This document shows, one piece after another, positions 9,508 through 18,600 of a DNA stretch of 32,354 nt. The stretch's first letter is position 1; every line of letters begins with the position of its first letter. The notes under the pieces were generated by a model. It did no database searches. It was given only the letters and a program-made list of their open reading frames with translations, and had not been told where the DNA came from. Source of the DNA: Blattamonas nauphoetae (taxonomy: Eukaryota; Preaxostyla; Oxymonadida); NCBI GenBank assembly GCA_033064195.1, contig JARBJD010000572.1:1-32354 (forward strand), written 5' to 3'. The position numbers and the translations under genes were made by a program.

Positions 9508-9525
9508 TTTAACAAAAATAAAAAA
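9508..9525 (-). promoter_or_regulatory. AT-rich promoter-like motif, capsid-like B
   Basis: Coding-strand TTTTTTATTTTTGTTAAA abutting the ATG. Confidence 0.7.
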
Positions 9526-9548
9526 TTACATTAATGATTTAACTCTAG

Positions 9549-9848
9549 TTACTTTTTCGTTTTTGGTTTCCTCACTTTAGGTTTCATTTTTTCTTCCAGT
9601 CTCAGTATTTCGTCTCTGAGTTTATTCGCAAGTGAACCGTTTCCTTCATTGATTGCTTGTTCATACTGAGCCATCTTTTCTGCATGGATTTGTTGATCCG
9701 ATTTCACATCTGGGATCATCTCAACACCTGTCTGTGCGATCTTTGAAATTACCGGTCCTACAAAGGGAATAAGATTCAGAAATGGAGCTCCAACTCTGAG
9801 TATGTTTTTGCCAACTGCTGCTAATTTTGATAACCAACCTGGTGCCAT
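9549..9848 (-). CDS. Small 'MAPG' protein 1 (pVI/pX-like minor virion protein?)
   Basis: 99 aa. It starts Met-Ala-Pro-Gly-Trp, then an amphipathic/hydrophobic stretch (LSKLAAVGKNILRVGAPFLNLIPFVGPVISKIAQTG, residues 6-41, given here as a description rather than a motif to match), then a charged helix (about 55-85) and a lysine-rich tail (KPKVRKPKTKK). A hydrophobic amphipathic N-terminus followed by a basic tail recalls adenovirus pVI/pX-type proteins and the small virion proteins of Polintons and adintoviruses. This is analogy, not a sequence match. It is related to the next small gene by its first twelve residues. It looks whole. Confidence 0.65.
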   Translation of the reverse strand: MAPGWLSKLAAVGKNILRVGAPFLNLIPFVGPVISKIAQTGVEMIPDVKSDQQIHAEKMAQYEQAINEGNGSLANKLRDEILRLEEKMKPKVRKPKTKK

Positions 9849-9864
9849 TTATGTAAAATAAAAA
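9849..9864 (-). promoter_or_regulatory. AT-rich promoter-like motif, MAPG protein 1
   Basis: Coding-strand TTTTTATTTTACATAA abutting the ATG. Confidence 0.65.
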
Positions 9865-9885
9865 TATTCGAATACTAGTGAATTT

Positions 9886-10194
9886 TTATCCTTTGAATTG
9901 AATTTTGGAATTGGACGAGAGTGGCATATCATCATTAATGTACCGAGCATTTCGTGGAGGTTCGTACTCAATCATTTGTGGATTTTGTGAACGATTGATC
10001 GCTTTATTCTGTTGATACGAATCCATCATCCCTCCTAATCCACTAAGAATTCCACCTGCTGTTTGTCCAAATTTACTGTTCGTTTGAGAGAGCAATCCAC
10101 CACCAACTTGAAGTAGTGTTGGAGCTAGAGGTTTGATGAATTGAAAGAATTGTTTGCCAATATTTTTGAGTTTGTTGAAACTTCCTGGTGCCAT
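9886..10194 (-). CDS. Small 'MAPG' protein 2
   Basis: 102 aa. It opens Met-Ala-Pro-Gly-Ser-Phe with the same KL..xGK spacing as MAPG protein 1. A long Gly-rich hydrophobic segment follows (LLQVGGGLLS...QTAGGILSGLGGMM, residues about 27-57), then a Gln/Asn-rich polar C-terminus. The Gly-rich amphipathic segment resembles membrane-active or virion-internal peptides of DNA viruses; the role is inference. The pair sits directly upstream of the capsid-like genes on the same strand, with 37 bp between the two small genes. It looks whole. Confidence 0.65.
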   Translation of the reverse strand: MAPGSFNKLKNIGKQFFQFIKPLAPTLLQVGGGLLSQTNSKFGQTAGGILSGLGGMMDSYQQNKAINRSQNPQMIEYEPPRNARYINDDMPLSSNSKIQFKG

Positions 10195-10213
10195 TTATGT
10201 AAAAATAAAAAAA
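10195..10213 (-). promoter_or_regulatory. AT-rich promoter-like motif, MAPG protein 2
   Basis: Coding-strand TTTTTTTATTTTTACATAA abutting the ATG. Confidence 0.7.
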
Positions 10214-10265
10214 TCAATTCATTTATATTTTTAGCGAGGAAATAATCTCATGAGAGACTTCTGCC

Positions 10266-11463
10266 CTAACGGGGTATTGCTTTGGTGAGAGAGATACCAT
10301 ATTTGAGAATAGTATTGTATGCTTCATTATAGGCAATACTCATATCTTTTCCTCCAACAAGGATCTTGAATATGGTTCTAAACACTGGGAGAGCATTAAT
10401 GCATGAACATTTTGTTGACAAATCATCAAGTTCAATCACTACATCATTGATTCCAGTGAGTGTAGCAATCAGTGCACATAAATCACTTTGGTTTGTAATC
10501 AGTTTCTTCGATGGTTCAATCAGGTTATTCAATAGTTTCTTTTCACAAGCGAATGCATTCTTGTACACTAGCAATAGTTGATCTTTGAATGCTGTAATAT
10601 TATAGATCCACTCAAAACCCGGAATTTCTCCTAAACCCGGAACATGGGGGTTGAAAGATACATATTGGGTAAACTAAGAAAAAAATAAAATTTGAGAATT
10701 ATAGACCGACGCAAATCAGAGAAACCCTCAAAATACTGTATACAGCAACAATGCCTACATTTTTCTCAACTTTTTTGGATCGTTTCTCCACAACCAGCCA
10801 TCCGTTTTGCACCAAATAAAGTGCATTGTTATCGTAAACATCTCGACAAAAGCTGCTCAAAAAATGAAAGATATTTTTTTCTAAGACTTTTTTCTCGAGA
10901 AAAATATGGGTTTTTTTCTATTTTCCCAAATATCCAGCATTTTTTCTCCAATGTTTTCTCAAATTGTTCGTTTCATCAAAAAAACGTTTTTGTGAAAATT
11001 TTCATCAAAATCGGTTCACAGGTTGTGAAGATATGACCAGTTCTCCTGATTCAAACAGGTCCAAAAGAGGTATTTTGAGGGTTTCTCTGATTTGCGTCGG
11101 TCTATAATTCTCAAATTTTATTTTTTTCTTAGTTTGCCCAATATGTATCTTTCAACCCCCATGTTCCGGGTTTAGGAGAAATTCCGGGTTTTGAGTGGAT
11201 CTATTAGATTCGTATTCTCGTAGCGGTATTGTTCGACATTGAATTGGCGCTGATGGATATGTCTCCAATGGTGGCTCATAAGTCCCTCGTTCTCTCCCCA
11301 AAGGAGGGTTCGAAGCCTCTAGCGAGACCATTTCGACATTTGATGATCTATTATCTACTCCAGCTTTACTCCTCTCCTCGATGATGACATTGTTGGTGAT
11401 TGATGTTGGTACTGAAGAAGAACTTGTGTGTTTCGTAAATTGACAACTTAGAATTGGTTGCAT
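10266..11463 (-). pseudogene. Polinton gene of unknown function, split by a MITE
   Basis: Minus-strand coding sequence lies on both sides of the MITE at 10605-11201. The upstream part begins at an ATG at 11463 (Met-Gln-Pro-Ile-Leu) behind a promoter-like motif and is Ser/Pro/Glu-rich and probably disordered. The downstream part, ending at 10266, is a hydrophobic helical segment with several cysteines. I recognise no domain in either part. The gene is disrupted by the MITE insertion. Confidence 0.6.
10605..11201. mobile_element. MITE with 132-bp terminal inverted repeats, TA target site
   Basis: 597 bp. It starts GATCCACTCAAAACCCGG (10605) and ends with the reverse complement (11201). The terminal repeats 10605-10736 and 11070-11201 differ at only one position that I can see. 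TA flanks both ends (10603-10604 and 11202-11203), as for Tc1/mariner-type MITEs; because TA is palindromic, the true end could be shifted by two bases. The central 330 bp is T-rich and non-coding, with a block TCATCAAAATCGGTTCACAG near 11003-11022. Near-identical arms suggest recent insertion. The superfamily is inferred from the TA site only. Confidence 0.85.
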
Positions 11464-11486
11464 CACTTTATATAACAATAAAAAAT
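11464..11486 (-). promoter_or_regulatory. AT-rich promoter-like motif of the MITE-split gene
   Basis: Coding-strand TTTTTTATTGTTATATAAAG, 3 nt before the ATG at 11463. Confidence 0.55.
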
Positions 11487-12529
11487 ATATATTTGGGGTC
11501 CATTTTTCGAGACTCAACACCCCTTTTTTATTTGCTTGAACAATGTATTAAATTGTGTCATTTCCCCTCAGACTGGGAAAATTGCAGTAATTGTGAATTT
11601 ACCTAATTTGTTCGATCGAACCCATCATCCGTCTCAAATGTCTTCATTTATGAAGAACACACTCATTCATTTTCTCGTCCGATTTGAAATGATCGTCCCG
11701 GTATCTTATTCTCTTATGTAGACTCAAAGGCATAGATTGCGCATTTATGTCGTGTTCATTCACGCCTTCTCCATTGTGATCTCCCTGAAAGTGAAAAGTT
11801 CACAATCACCTCTCCATCGCATCCCACTGGCTGTAATAGTGTGTATTCTCTGTTCTTTTGGATCTCTAACTTCTCTCTTCTCCTCATTCAGCATCAGTTT
11901 CATCCATGATGATCTCCTCTCACTCCTCACCAAAATCGGACTAGAACATCAGTTAAACATGCACATTCCTCAAGAACATCATCGATCTCGGAGTTTCCAC
12001 CACTTCATCCGTTTTTGAGTGATATTCTGCAAGAGGACCTCAGAACACCATCAGATCTCTGTACCGTCTCGTCATGTCCGTTGTAATCCCTCAGAAATCT
12101 GTCACATGGAGATAAATGCCATTTTATGTCTGCTCGCACTTGTATTCATGTTGAGGTTCACCAGAAAAAAGATCTTCTTATGACAATAAACTGATCCATC
12201 GTAAACCCGACAAGATTACCCATTTCTGCTCAAAGGATGAGAAGAAGTATTTGTCAAAGGATCCAACTGCTCCTTGAATGGTGAAATGGGAAGAACATTG
12301 TGTTGCAAAAGGTCTGTGAACTGACACACTTTGTTTTGTTCATTCATTGACTACATCAATCTATCTTTCAAAATATCGTTCAAAACTCATCACGTATTTC
12401 TTTGTCATTGTTCATCTTCTCTCCATTGTCGATTCATTCTCATTCAGGTCACATTCAGCACGTCGTTTCGTACTTCATCGTTGATGATCTCAAATTGACA
12501 TCACAATAGACCCAACTGATGATGTTCAG

Positions 12530-15500
12530 TCAATTATGCTCCTTCACTCCGGAATCGGTTGTCATATCCCTCTCAACTCGATGCCATCTCTCCCAATCCA
12601 GTCAATCGGAAAGAGCGTCACACCCCTGCAAGAAGATGTCCATTTTCTGTCAAACGTCACAGGATTCGATGTATTAGTTAGTCATTCTCTGAATACCGAG
12701 CCTATAATTCGTATTGGAGAGAATTCAGACCGTCGGGATGAGCTCCTCTCGATCAAAGTGCCCACCGAACGATTTTACCCTCCACGATTGGATACTGTCC
12801 GAGTGCAGCGGAGGAGCCTGCTTCTGTTTTCCCTCAACATGTCAACTCTTGACGGAACCACTCGCACAGGATTGGAGAAATTTAAGCCAATAGGTTCTCC
12901 AATCCCCCATTTTATGTCTCAGACATCGTCGAAAACACCGAAAATTTGTGGAATGATGGGATTGAGGAAGTCTTCAGTCACACAAGCGATTCTGTTTCTG
13001 TCCAGTCGACTTCTGTCGCTCACTACACTCTGTATATCGATTGTGGGAGGCAGCCCCAACAGACAATGAACTGGCTGGAGTCTTGGTGGATGATGACAGT
13101 TGACAACGAGTACGATTGGCTGTGTTGGTTGTGGATGACGAGAAGTTGGTTTTCAGAAAAGATCGATGACGAGTGCTGGAAAGTAGAACAAATGCTGCGC
13201 GAAGCCATTCCTCGAATGAACGCGCTGATGGCTTGCTTGGGAAGGGAAACAGAAAAAGACATCACTGCTCGTCGCTCCCGAACCACCGAAAGTGCAGACA
13301 GATCAAACACTTGCGTCTTGCCCATCGCCACTGCACTTCTCGAACAGGCAGTCGGACGATGGATGGGATTTGGTTGGAACTGGACGAGAGATACCGACGC
13401 AAGCGATTCTTTCGCGAATGAAGGCTATTGACCTCAACAACAAGAAACAATCAGAAAACAAGCGAGGAGGGACGAACCAGTGATGAACACAGCGACAACC
13501 CGAACGACCTCACCTCGGCTCTGCCGCTCCTGGTCAGTGTGTGCTCCTCGCTGGACTGTTCTGGACAGGACAAGTCGGAGAGTGATGGAATGGTTCGAGT
13601 ATTCGCTCATTTCACCTTCAAACACTCCGTTCACTTCTCCACAACAACAAACATCAGCCGACACAGCCCGCTTTTCGGAGTGTTCGACTGACACTCGCTC
13701 GATCGACAGGGTTCGGGCATTTTCGTGGATGGGTGGACCAACCGGCAACTCGACACCACTCTTCGCGAAATCACCCATTCCCCTCAACTTCTTCCTCTGA
13801 TCTGCCGACTCCGAAGCACTTCGAGTCACCCATTCCCCTCAACTTCTTCATCCGATCTGCCGACTCCGAAGCACTTCGAGTGATGCCTGTCGCGGACAGG
13901 TCGCTGAGTGCCGATCCTCCAAACAGCACACCTAGCTGGGATGGACATGCAGCGGAACGAGGAAGTCTCGGGCATGTGGTGGGATGTGGTGGACTGTACT
14001 GAATGAGGAGTGCGTGCTTGTTTGTAAGAAGAGGCGATTTTCTTGATCAGTCACACACTGTTCAGACGAAGGACTCGAATAGCGAGGGAAGCGAAGACAC
14101 ACGCAAGATGAAGAGAGAAAGGATGGAGCAGACAAACACTCCCATCTTGAACGATGTCACACTCGCAACGATGACATTCGAGGAAAGTCATTTGGACATA
14201 TCATGACGTTGATCAGATGCCTCTGATGCTCCAAGAGAGATGTGGTGGTGGCAGACTCTCCCGTCACTCATCGATTTCATGCAAAGCACATCGTTCTACA
14301 CGCTCTCGACTCGTTTGGTGTATAAGATGGAGTCTGCCGAATCATTTGATGGGGATACGGTGAAGACGATGGAAGAAGAAGGCGAGATCGCATCCCTTCA
14401 CTATCTCATACTTCACTGGCGATGTCTTCCGAATGCAAATCAACACAGATCGCAATGAATACGAACCCAGATGTGAGATCGAAATGAAGGAGAGATAGAA
14501 ATGGAGGGAACAACAGCACGCTGACGACTATCCCAACTCGCCGCAAGACAACAAATTCTAACAGCACTCGTTCTCTCTCTCGCACACAACATCAACCCAT
14601 CAACTCCCTCATCTTGTCGTTCAGCCCATCTCAACCGCGTGATTGAAGAAATAATCTTCGTCTGATCATCAACTGTTTCCAACGCTGAAACATGGTCTCC
14701 ACCACTGACGACAACCACCAATCCGACTCGCCCAATCTTGCCCTTCACGCAATGCTGTGTCGTCAGAAGCAGCTCGTTCACTTCATGCAAAGACTTTGGT
14801 GCCTTTGGAGGTGCTTTTGCTTTGTTTGGGTATGAACACGTTGAACTTGAGAAATCGACGTTCAAATACTGCTCAGTGGAGGACGAAGCGGAAAGTGGGC
14901 ACGAAAGCAGACGACCACAGGATGGAAGGAGTGGTGAGGGGAAGGGGAGTGTTGTCATCTGAAGATGACTTCTCGTCTCTGTCACTTCTGACAAATTCTG
15001 CCGACTCAAACGAGGGAACAGGAACGCCAGTCACACTGCAACTTGACCAATCGCTCTCGACCATTGGATATGACGAACAACACACACTCGTAACTCTAAA
15101 ACACTTCATCATTGTCGATCTGAATTTGAGTCTGACACCGTCCAACTTTATCATCCATCCGAAGGGAAGACTCCTCGCCTGTTCCGTCGGTGTCGTCTCC
15201 CTCTCCTCCGTCGCCATCGCCGACAACGAGAATGTCTTCTCCGATAGCGTCATCCTCCAAATCCACCTCAGCGAACCCACAGTCTCTCCACGTTGACTTT
15301 CTCACCGTCGCAAACATCACCACAACACGCTACGAACTCGATGTCTCGACAGAAGCACAATCTTCACTTCGACTCCTTGCTTGATCTCGCCTCTTCGTTG
15401 ACTTTCCCAGATTCTCTTCTGTTGCATCTCCACTTCCACAGTTTTTGTTCTCTTGGACGGATTGTTGGTGGAGTGTGGGGTGCTTTCGCTCATCTACGTT

Positions 15501-15730
15501 TCGAAGACGAGCGGCACAATCTGCTTCGTCACACGTTCTGTTTCCGCCATCACTCTCGCGAGCATTCTCTTGATGCGCGACACAGTATGTGATGCTTCGA
15601 CATCTTTTGACAATCGTGAATCGATTCCATGCACCGTTCACTTTGAAGATCTTCAAAAGGACGATTGGACTCGCCTGTTGGACGATACTTGGATGAAGGG
15701 AGGACAGGGAACACGATTCCGTCAATGAAT
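12530..15730 (+). pseudogene. Host-like coding debris, beta-helix (PMP-like) family
   Basis: Plus-strand frames are open in overlapping pieces (12536-13069, 12946-13431, 13480-13800, 14738-14962, 14757-15296, 15453-15728), with no single frame continuing. The clearest signature is at 14738-14870: CCVVRSSSFTSCKDFG, AFGGAFALFG and STFKYCSVED, the Cys-containing 'SxFxxC..GGA' repeat style of PMP-like beta-helix proteins. Another stretch near 15080-15290 (FIIVDLNLSL..., VVSLSSVAIADNENVFSDS) reads like strands of the same family. No start, signal peptide or C-terminal membrane helix can be fixed. Many minus-strand frames here are shadows. I take it as a decayed host gene or several fragments carried by the inserted segment. 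Confidence 0.45.
13771..13880. repeat. Tandem duplication, 2 x 55 bp
   Basis: Unit TCACCCATTCCCCTCAACTT..., 13771-13825 and 13826-13880, differing at about two positions near the middle (TTCCTCTG against TTCATCCG). It lies within the coding debris; 55 is not a multiple of three. Confidence 0.9.
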
Positions 15731-16325
15731 GCGTCGTGCTGTCTGATCCAGCTTTGTGTGACACCCGCAGTTGAAAATGGTGTGCTGTTCGTCGAGTGGT
15801 CATGATGGTGTTGTGGTGATGTGTCATGAAAAGCGCCAACAACAGAAATCTCGCCACAGGTCTCTGAAGTCGAGTCAGCAGCAAATGAACAAATGCAAAA
15901 GTCTGCTGAAACGACAGACACAGAAAGGCAAACAAGAGCGGACAGACGAACACAAAGGATGGACGAACAAGATCAGATGGGTGAACATGAAAGGAAAGCT
16001 GATTACATCCGGACTGGACCATCTGCTGCAGATGGACAGTCTCCATCACTGATCACTCCTCGCTCGTTGTGTCAAACTCAATTTAACCTGTTGCATTTGA
16101 CCCCAACTTTTTATGATAGTTTATGTCCAGTTCGTTGATATAAACGGTCCTAAGTGAACATTTTCAGAAAAGTTCCGATCCACCCAAAGATTAAATGATG
16201 TGATAACAACACATGAACCATTGGAAAACTAACATTTTCCCACTTCTCACGTCTTGATAAATGTGGAATAATTTGGAATTCGCCAAAAGGGGTGTTGAGT
16301 CTCGAAAAAACGCCCATTTATGTTT

Positions 16326-17291
16326 TTAATCTCCACTTTCATATTCACTTTCAACTTCTCCCATTTGTTTCTGCAATTGAGCAAATCTAGTATAGTTTGG
16401 CATTTGTGATTGGTATGTGGTGAGATCTCTTGTTCTGTAGGCTTGACGTTGAATATCATTCGCAATTGTAGATATCTGTGATGAATAGTGATTGAAGAAT
16501 TGTTCCAAATATGTTTTATCACTCTCGATCAATTGATAAAATCGTGGATAAACCCGTTCCTTAAAGTCTTTTCTTTGTTTGATTTTCTTCCATTCCTCTG
16601 AATCCTTATCATAATCAGCGACATAATCTGTAAGCCATTGATCCCACAACATTTTACCAACTTTGGATTGAATAGAATTGAACACAATATTGTCAATTAC
16701 ACCTTTGCTAATATCAACTGGATTTGTTTTGTTGGCGCGATATAACTTTAATACATTATTCATCCATTCTCCAGCAAGTTTCTTCATAATCGCAAATGGT
16801 TGATTCAGTCGTTTCTTCTTTGCCTCTTCATAGCTAATTTCTTTGTAAGTCGATGGTAATTCATATTGTCCATGTTTTACAAAATTCCTGTGCACAGCTT
16901 TGATTCTCCTTCCATGATCCTGATAGAATGTTTTGAACTTGTTTTGTCTTCTCATTTCTGGTGTTGGATTCATTGAGTAGTAAGTCTCTTTGACAGGTCT
17001 ATTCGTGTATGGCGCTAACATGAAACCATTAACCGCAACCAGATCTTTAGTCTCTTTGTCGTACACCATCACATCTGGAACTTTACCATATTGTTCCACT
17101 ATCACTTCCCAATTGAGTTCGTTTCTCTCAATGTATTCTAACGCTGATGGAACACTAATTAACGCACGATTGATTGTGGTTCTGATGTCGTCTTCTGCAA
17201 AGATTTTTTTCAATGCTGCTTGAGTATCTGCTGCGAATCTTTTTGGTTGTCTTAACGTTGCTGATTGTTGGTACACTATCTTTTCAGTCAT
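16326..17291 (-). CDS. Polinton protein of 321 aa, unrecognised, helical
   Basis: Start set at the ATG at 17291 (Met-Thr-Glu-Lys), because in-frame sequence further upstream only offers a TTG and the promoter-like motif sits there. The protein is strongly charged and mainly alpha-helical, without signal peptide or membrane segment. It has many Tyr/Lys/Asp, a central RLNQPFAIMKKLAGEWMNN helix (about 168-186) and an acidic tail (EVESEYESGD). I do not recognise a family. It is divergent from the packaging ATPase with only 59 bp between starts, so it may be co-regulated with it. A structural or packaging accessory is possible but is inference. It looks whole. Its stop lies 16 bp from the inverted-repeat arm of the 4.8-kb insertion. 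Confidence 0.7.
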   Translation of the reverse strand: MTEKIVYQQSATLRQPKRFAADTQAALKKIFAEDDIRTTINRALISVPSALEYIERNELNWEVIVEQYGKVPDVMVYDKETKDLVAVNGFMLAPYTNRPVKETYYSMNPTPEMRRQNKFKTFYQDHGRRIKAVHRNFVKHGQYELPSTYKEISYEEAKKKRLNQPFAIMKKLAGEWMNNVLKLYRANKTNPVDISKGVIDNIVFNSIQSKVGKMLWDQWLTDYVADYDKDSEEWKKIKQRKDFKERVYPRFYQLIESDKTYLEQFFNHYSSQISTIANDIQRQAYRTRDLTTYQSQMPNYTRFAQLQKQMGEVESEYESGD

Positions 17292-17315
17292 GTGTATTTC
17301 ATACAAAATAAAAAA
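17292..17315 (-). promoter_or_regulatory. AT-rich promoter-like motif, 321-aa gene
   Basis: Coding-strand TTTTTTATTTTGTATGAAA, with ACAC before the ATG. It decides the start at 17291. Confidence 0.65.
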
Positions 17316-17350
17316 TCCAAAAGTAATTTTTAATTAGAGTTAAATCAGAA

Positions 17351-18205
17351 ATGAATAAAACTAATCAGTCCCTAACAGCCTATGTGAATGCAAAATTGAG
17401 TGAAGCATCTAGTAGGAATGTTTCTCATGAAGTGCAATCTCAGATTCATCCAGACCTCAATTTCAATCGCAACAGTGTTAATGTCCTCGTTGGAAATAGA
17501 GGAAGTGGAAAAACATTCAATGCTCTTCGAGAGGTTGCCAAACTCCAAAATGTTCAGGTTAGGAATGAACTCTTTCACCTCTTTGTCTTCGTGACTGATA
17601 AGAATATTGATCCAACATTCGACAAATTCAAACCAATACTGAACGTTCCTTATGTCAAAGTTAAATACGACGATGCACTTCCATTTCTGTTGGAACTATC
17701 TCAGTCTAAAGCGGCTTATGAAGAGATTATTGACAATCAGTGGCAAAACAAGATTACAGATGATTGCCGAGATGAACTGTTCGAGTCACTATACATTGAT
17801 GACTTCTCTGTTGAGAATCTCCAAACAATTATTCTCCTTGATGACTGTCGTAGAATCCTTGGTGAGAGAAGAACATCCAAAAATAGAATGACAATAATGG
17901 ATTTATTACTAGAGAATCGACAACCGAAATTCACTTTCTTTCTGACATTGCATGAGCTCTTCAGTTTGTCAGCAGATATGAAGTCAAACATCGATTCAAT
18001 GTGGATCTTTGGAGGTTTCAATAGAGAACGAATCAGTCGAGTCTATCCTCAATTGAACTCACCTATTGATATTCTACAATTCTGGAATATTTATCAACGA
18101 AAACAAAAGTGTGAAGCAATCATCCTTCGATACAATACCGATGGAGTCATACTTAATGAAATAAACAAAGATGGATTAATCAGAAGGGTCAGAGAGCTCT
18201 TGTAG
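17351..18205 (+). CDS. Polinton genome-packaging ATPase (A32/FtsK-HerA type)
   Basis: 284 aa. Walker A GNRGSGKT at residues 48-55 and Walker B IILLDD at 160-165, in the arrangement of viral packaging ATPases of the A32/HerA-FtsK group, which pump DNA into preformed capsids. After Walker B the ENRQPKFTFFLTLHELFSLS segment (about 184-203) carries the polar position expected of the sensor strand. It looks whole. This is the only plus-strand gene of the Polinton core. Its upstream sequence is AT-rich but lacks the TTTTTTATTTT motif, which may mean different timing. Its 3' end overlaps the converging 128-aa gene by 30 nt. The family call is firm; the packaging role follows from the family and its neighbours. 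Confidence 0.9.
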   Translation: MNKTNQSLTAYVNAKLSEASSRNVSHEVQSQIHPDLNFNRNSVNVLVGNRGSGKTFNALREVAKLQNVQVRNELFHLFVFVTDKNIDPTFDKFKPILNVPYVKVKYDDALPFLLELSQSKAAYEEIIDNQWQNKITDDCRDELFESLYIDDFSVENLQTIILLDDCRRILGERRTSKNRMTIMDLLLENRQPKFTFFLTLHELFSLSADMKSNIDSMWIFGGFNRERISRVYPQLNSPIDILQFWNIYQRKQKCEAIILRYNTDGVILNEINKDGLIRRVRELL

Positions 18206-18562
18206 AAGATTCCCAATTGTCTCGTCTAGACTTCGAAGCCTCATGCTGAGAGTATCTGTCAATGTTCGTATAGATTCCTCAATGTCTGATAATCTTTGAT
18301 CAATCGATAATGAATTTGATCCATACATACTATCACTACTAACCTTCCTAAGTGCTATCTCACCTCTTATTTTTGTTAGACGATATCCATCAATGTGTAT
18401 CATCCTATTGAGTTTCTGAGTGGTGTATTCGTTCAGTTCTTTTCTGTTCTTTTCCAAAAATCTCTGAAAGTCATAGATGTTTTCAAAACATTTCTGTTCA
18501 GGATCAAATGGTTCTAAAATCTTTAGTGGTTTTCCAAAATGTTCTAAATCGTTTCGTGTCAT
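18176..18562 (-). CDS. Polinton protein of 128 aa, coiled coil
   Basis: Start at the ATG 18562 (Met-Thr-Arg-Asn-Asp), directly behind a promoter-like motif; the upstream in-frame extension lies in the motif itself and is not used. The N-terminal half is mixed polar. The C-terminal half (about 80-125: IDQRLSDIEESIRTLTDTLS, then MRLRSLDETIGNLLQEL) has a heptad pattern typical of a short oligomerising coiled coil. There is no known domain. It converges on the packaging ATPase gene, sharing 30 nt of coding sequence on opposite strands. It looks whole. Confidence 0.7.
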   Translation of the reverse strand: MTRNDLEHFGKPLKILEPFDPEQKCFENIYDFQRFLEKNRKELNEYTTQKLNRMIHIDGYRLTKIRGEIALRKVSSDSMYGSNSLSIDQRLSDIEESIRTLTDTLSMRLRSLDETIGNLLQELSDPSD

Positions 18563-18580
18563 TTTATATGTAATAAAAAA
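18563..18580 (-). promoter_or_regulatory. AT-rich promoter-like motif, 128-aa gene
   Basis: Coding-strand TTTTTTATTACATATAAA abutting the ATG. Confidence 0.6.
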
Positions 18581-18600
18581 TATTTGAAACATTTTTATAC

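Larger units (their letters stand above)
11503..16309. mobile_element. 4.8-kb inverted-repeat-bounded insertion of host-like DNA
   Basis: A perfect 25-bp inverted repeat (TTTTTCGAGACTCAACACCC... at 11503-11527, reverse complement at 16285-16309) encloses sequence that is GC-richer than the Polinton and contains no Polinton gene. It lies between two minus-strand Polinton genes. The hexamer CCATTT occurs just outside each arm (11500-11505 and 16314-16319) but does not abut both arms symmetrically, so a target duplication is not proven. No transposase is visible. An alternative is that the arms belong to a Polinton hairpin into whose loop the segment was inserted. The AT-richer edges (11530-12530 and 16050-16284) hold no gene that I recognise. 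Confidence 0.6.

Noticed and set aside
11464-11520. Longer start for the MITE-split gene at 11520
   Set aside because: It would use GTG and run through the motif and the inverted-repeat arm of the neighbouring insertion.
15330-16049. 239-aa minus-strand frame in the 4.8-kb insertion
   Set aside because: Low-complexity Ser/His/Phe composition typical of the antisense of GC-rich coding sequence; the plus strand carries the beta-helix-like text.
17289-17306. Longer start for the 321-aa gene (326 aa)
   Set aside because: It needs a TTG start lying within the promoter-like motif; the ATG at 17291 fits the pattern of the other genes.
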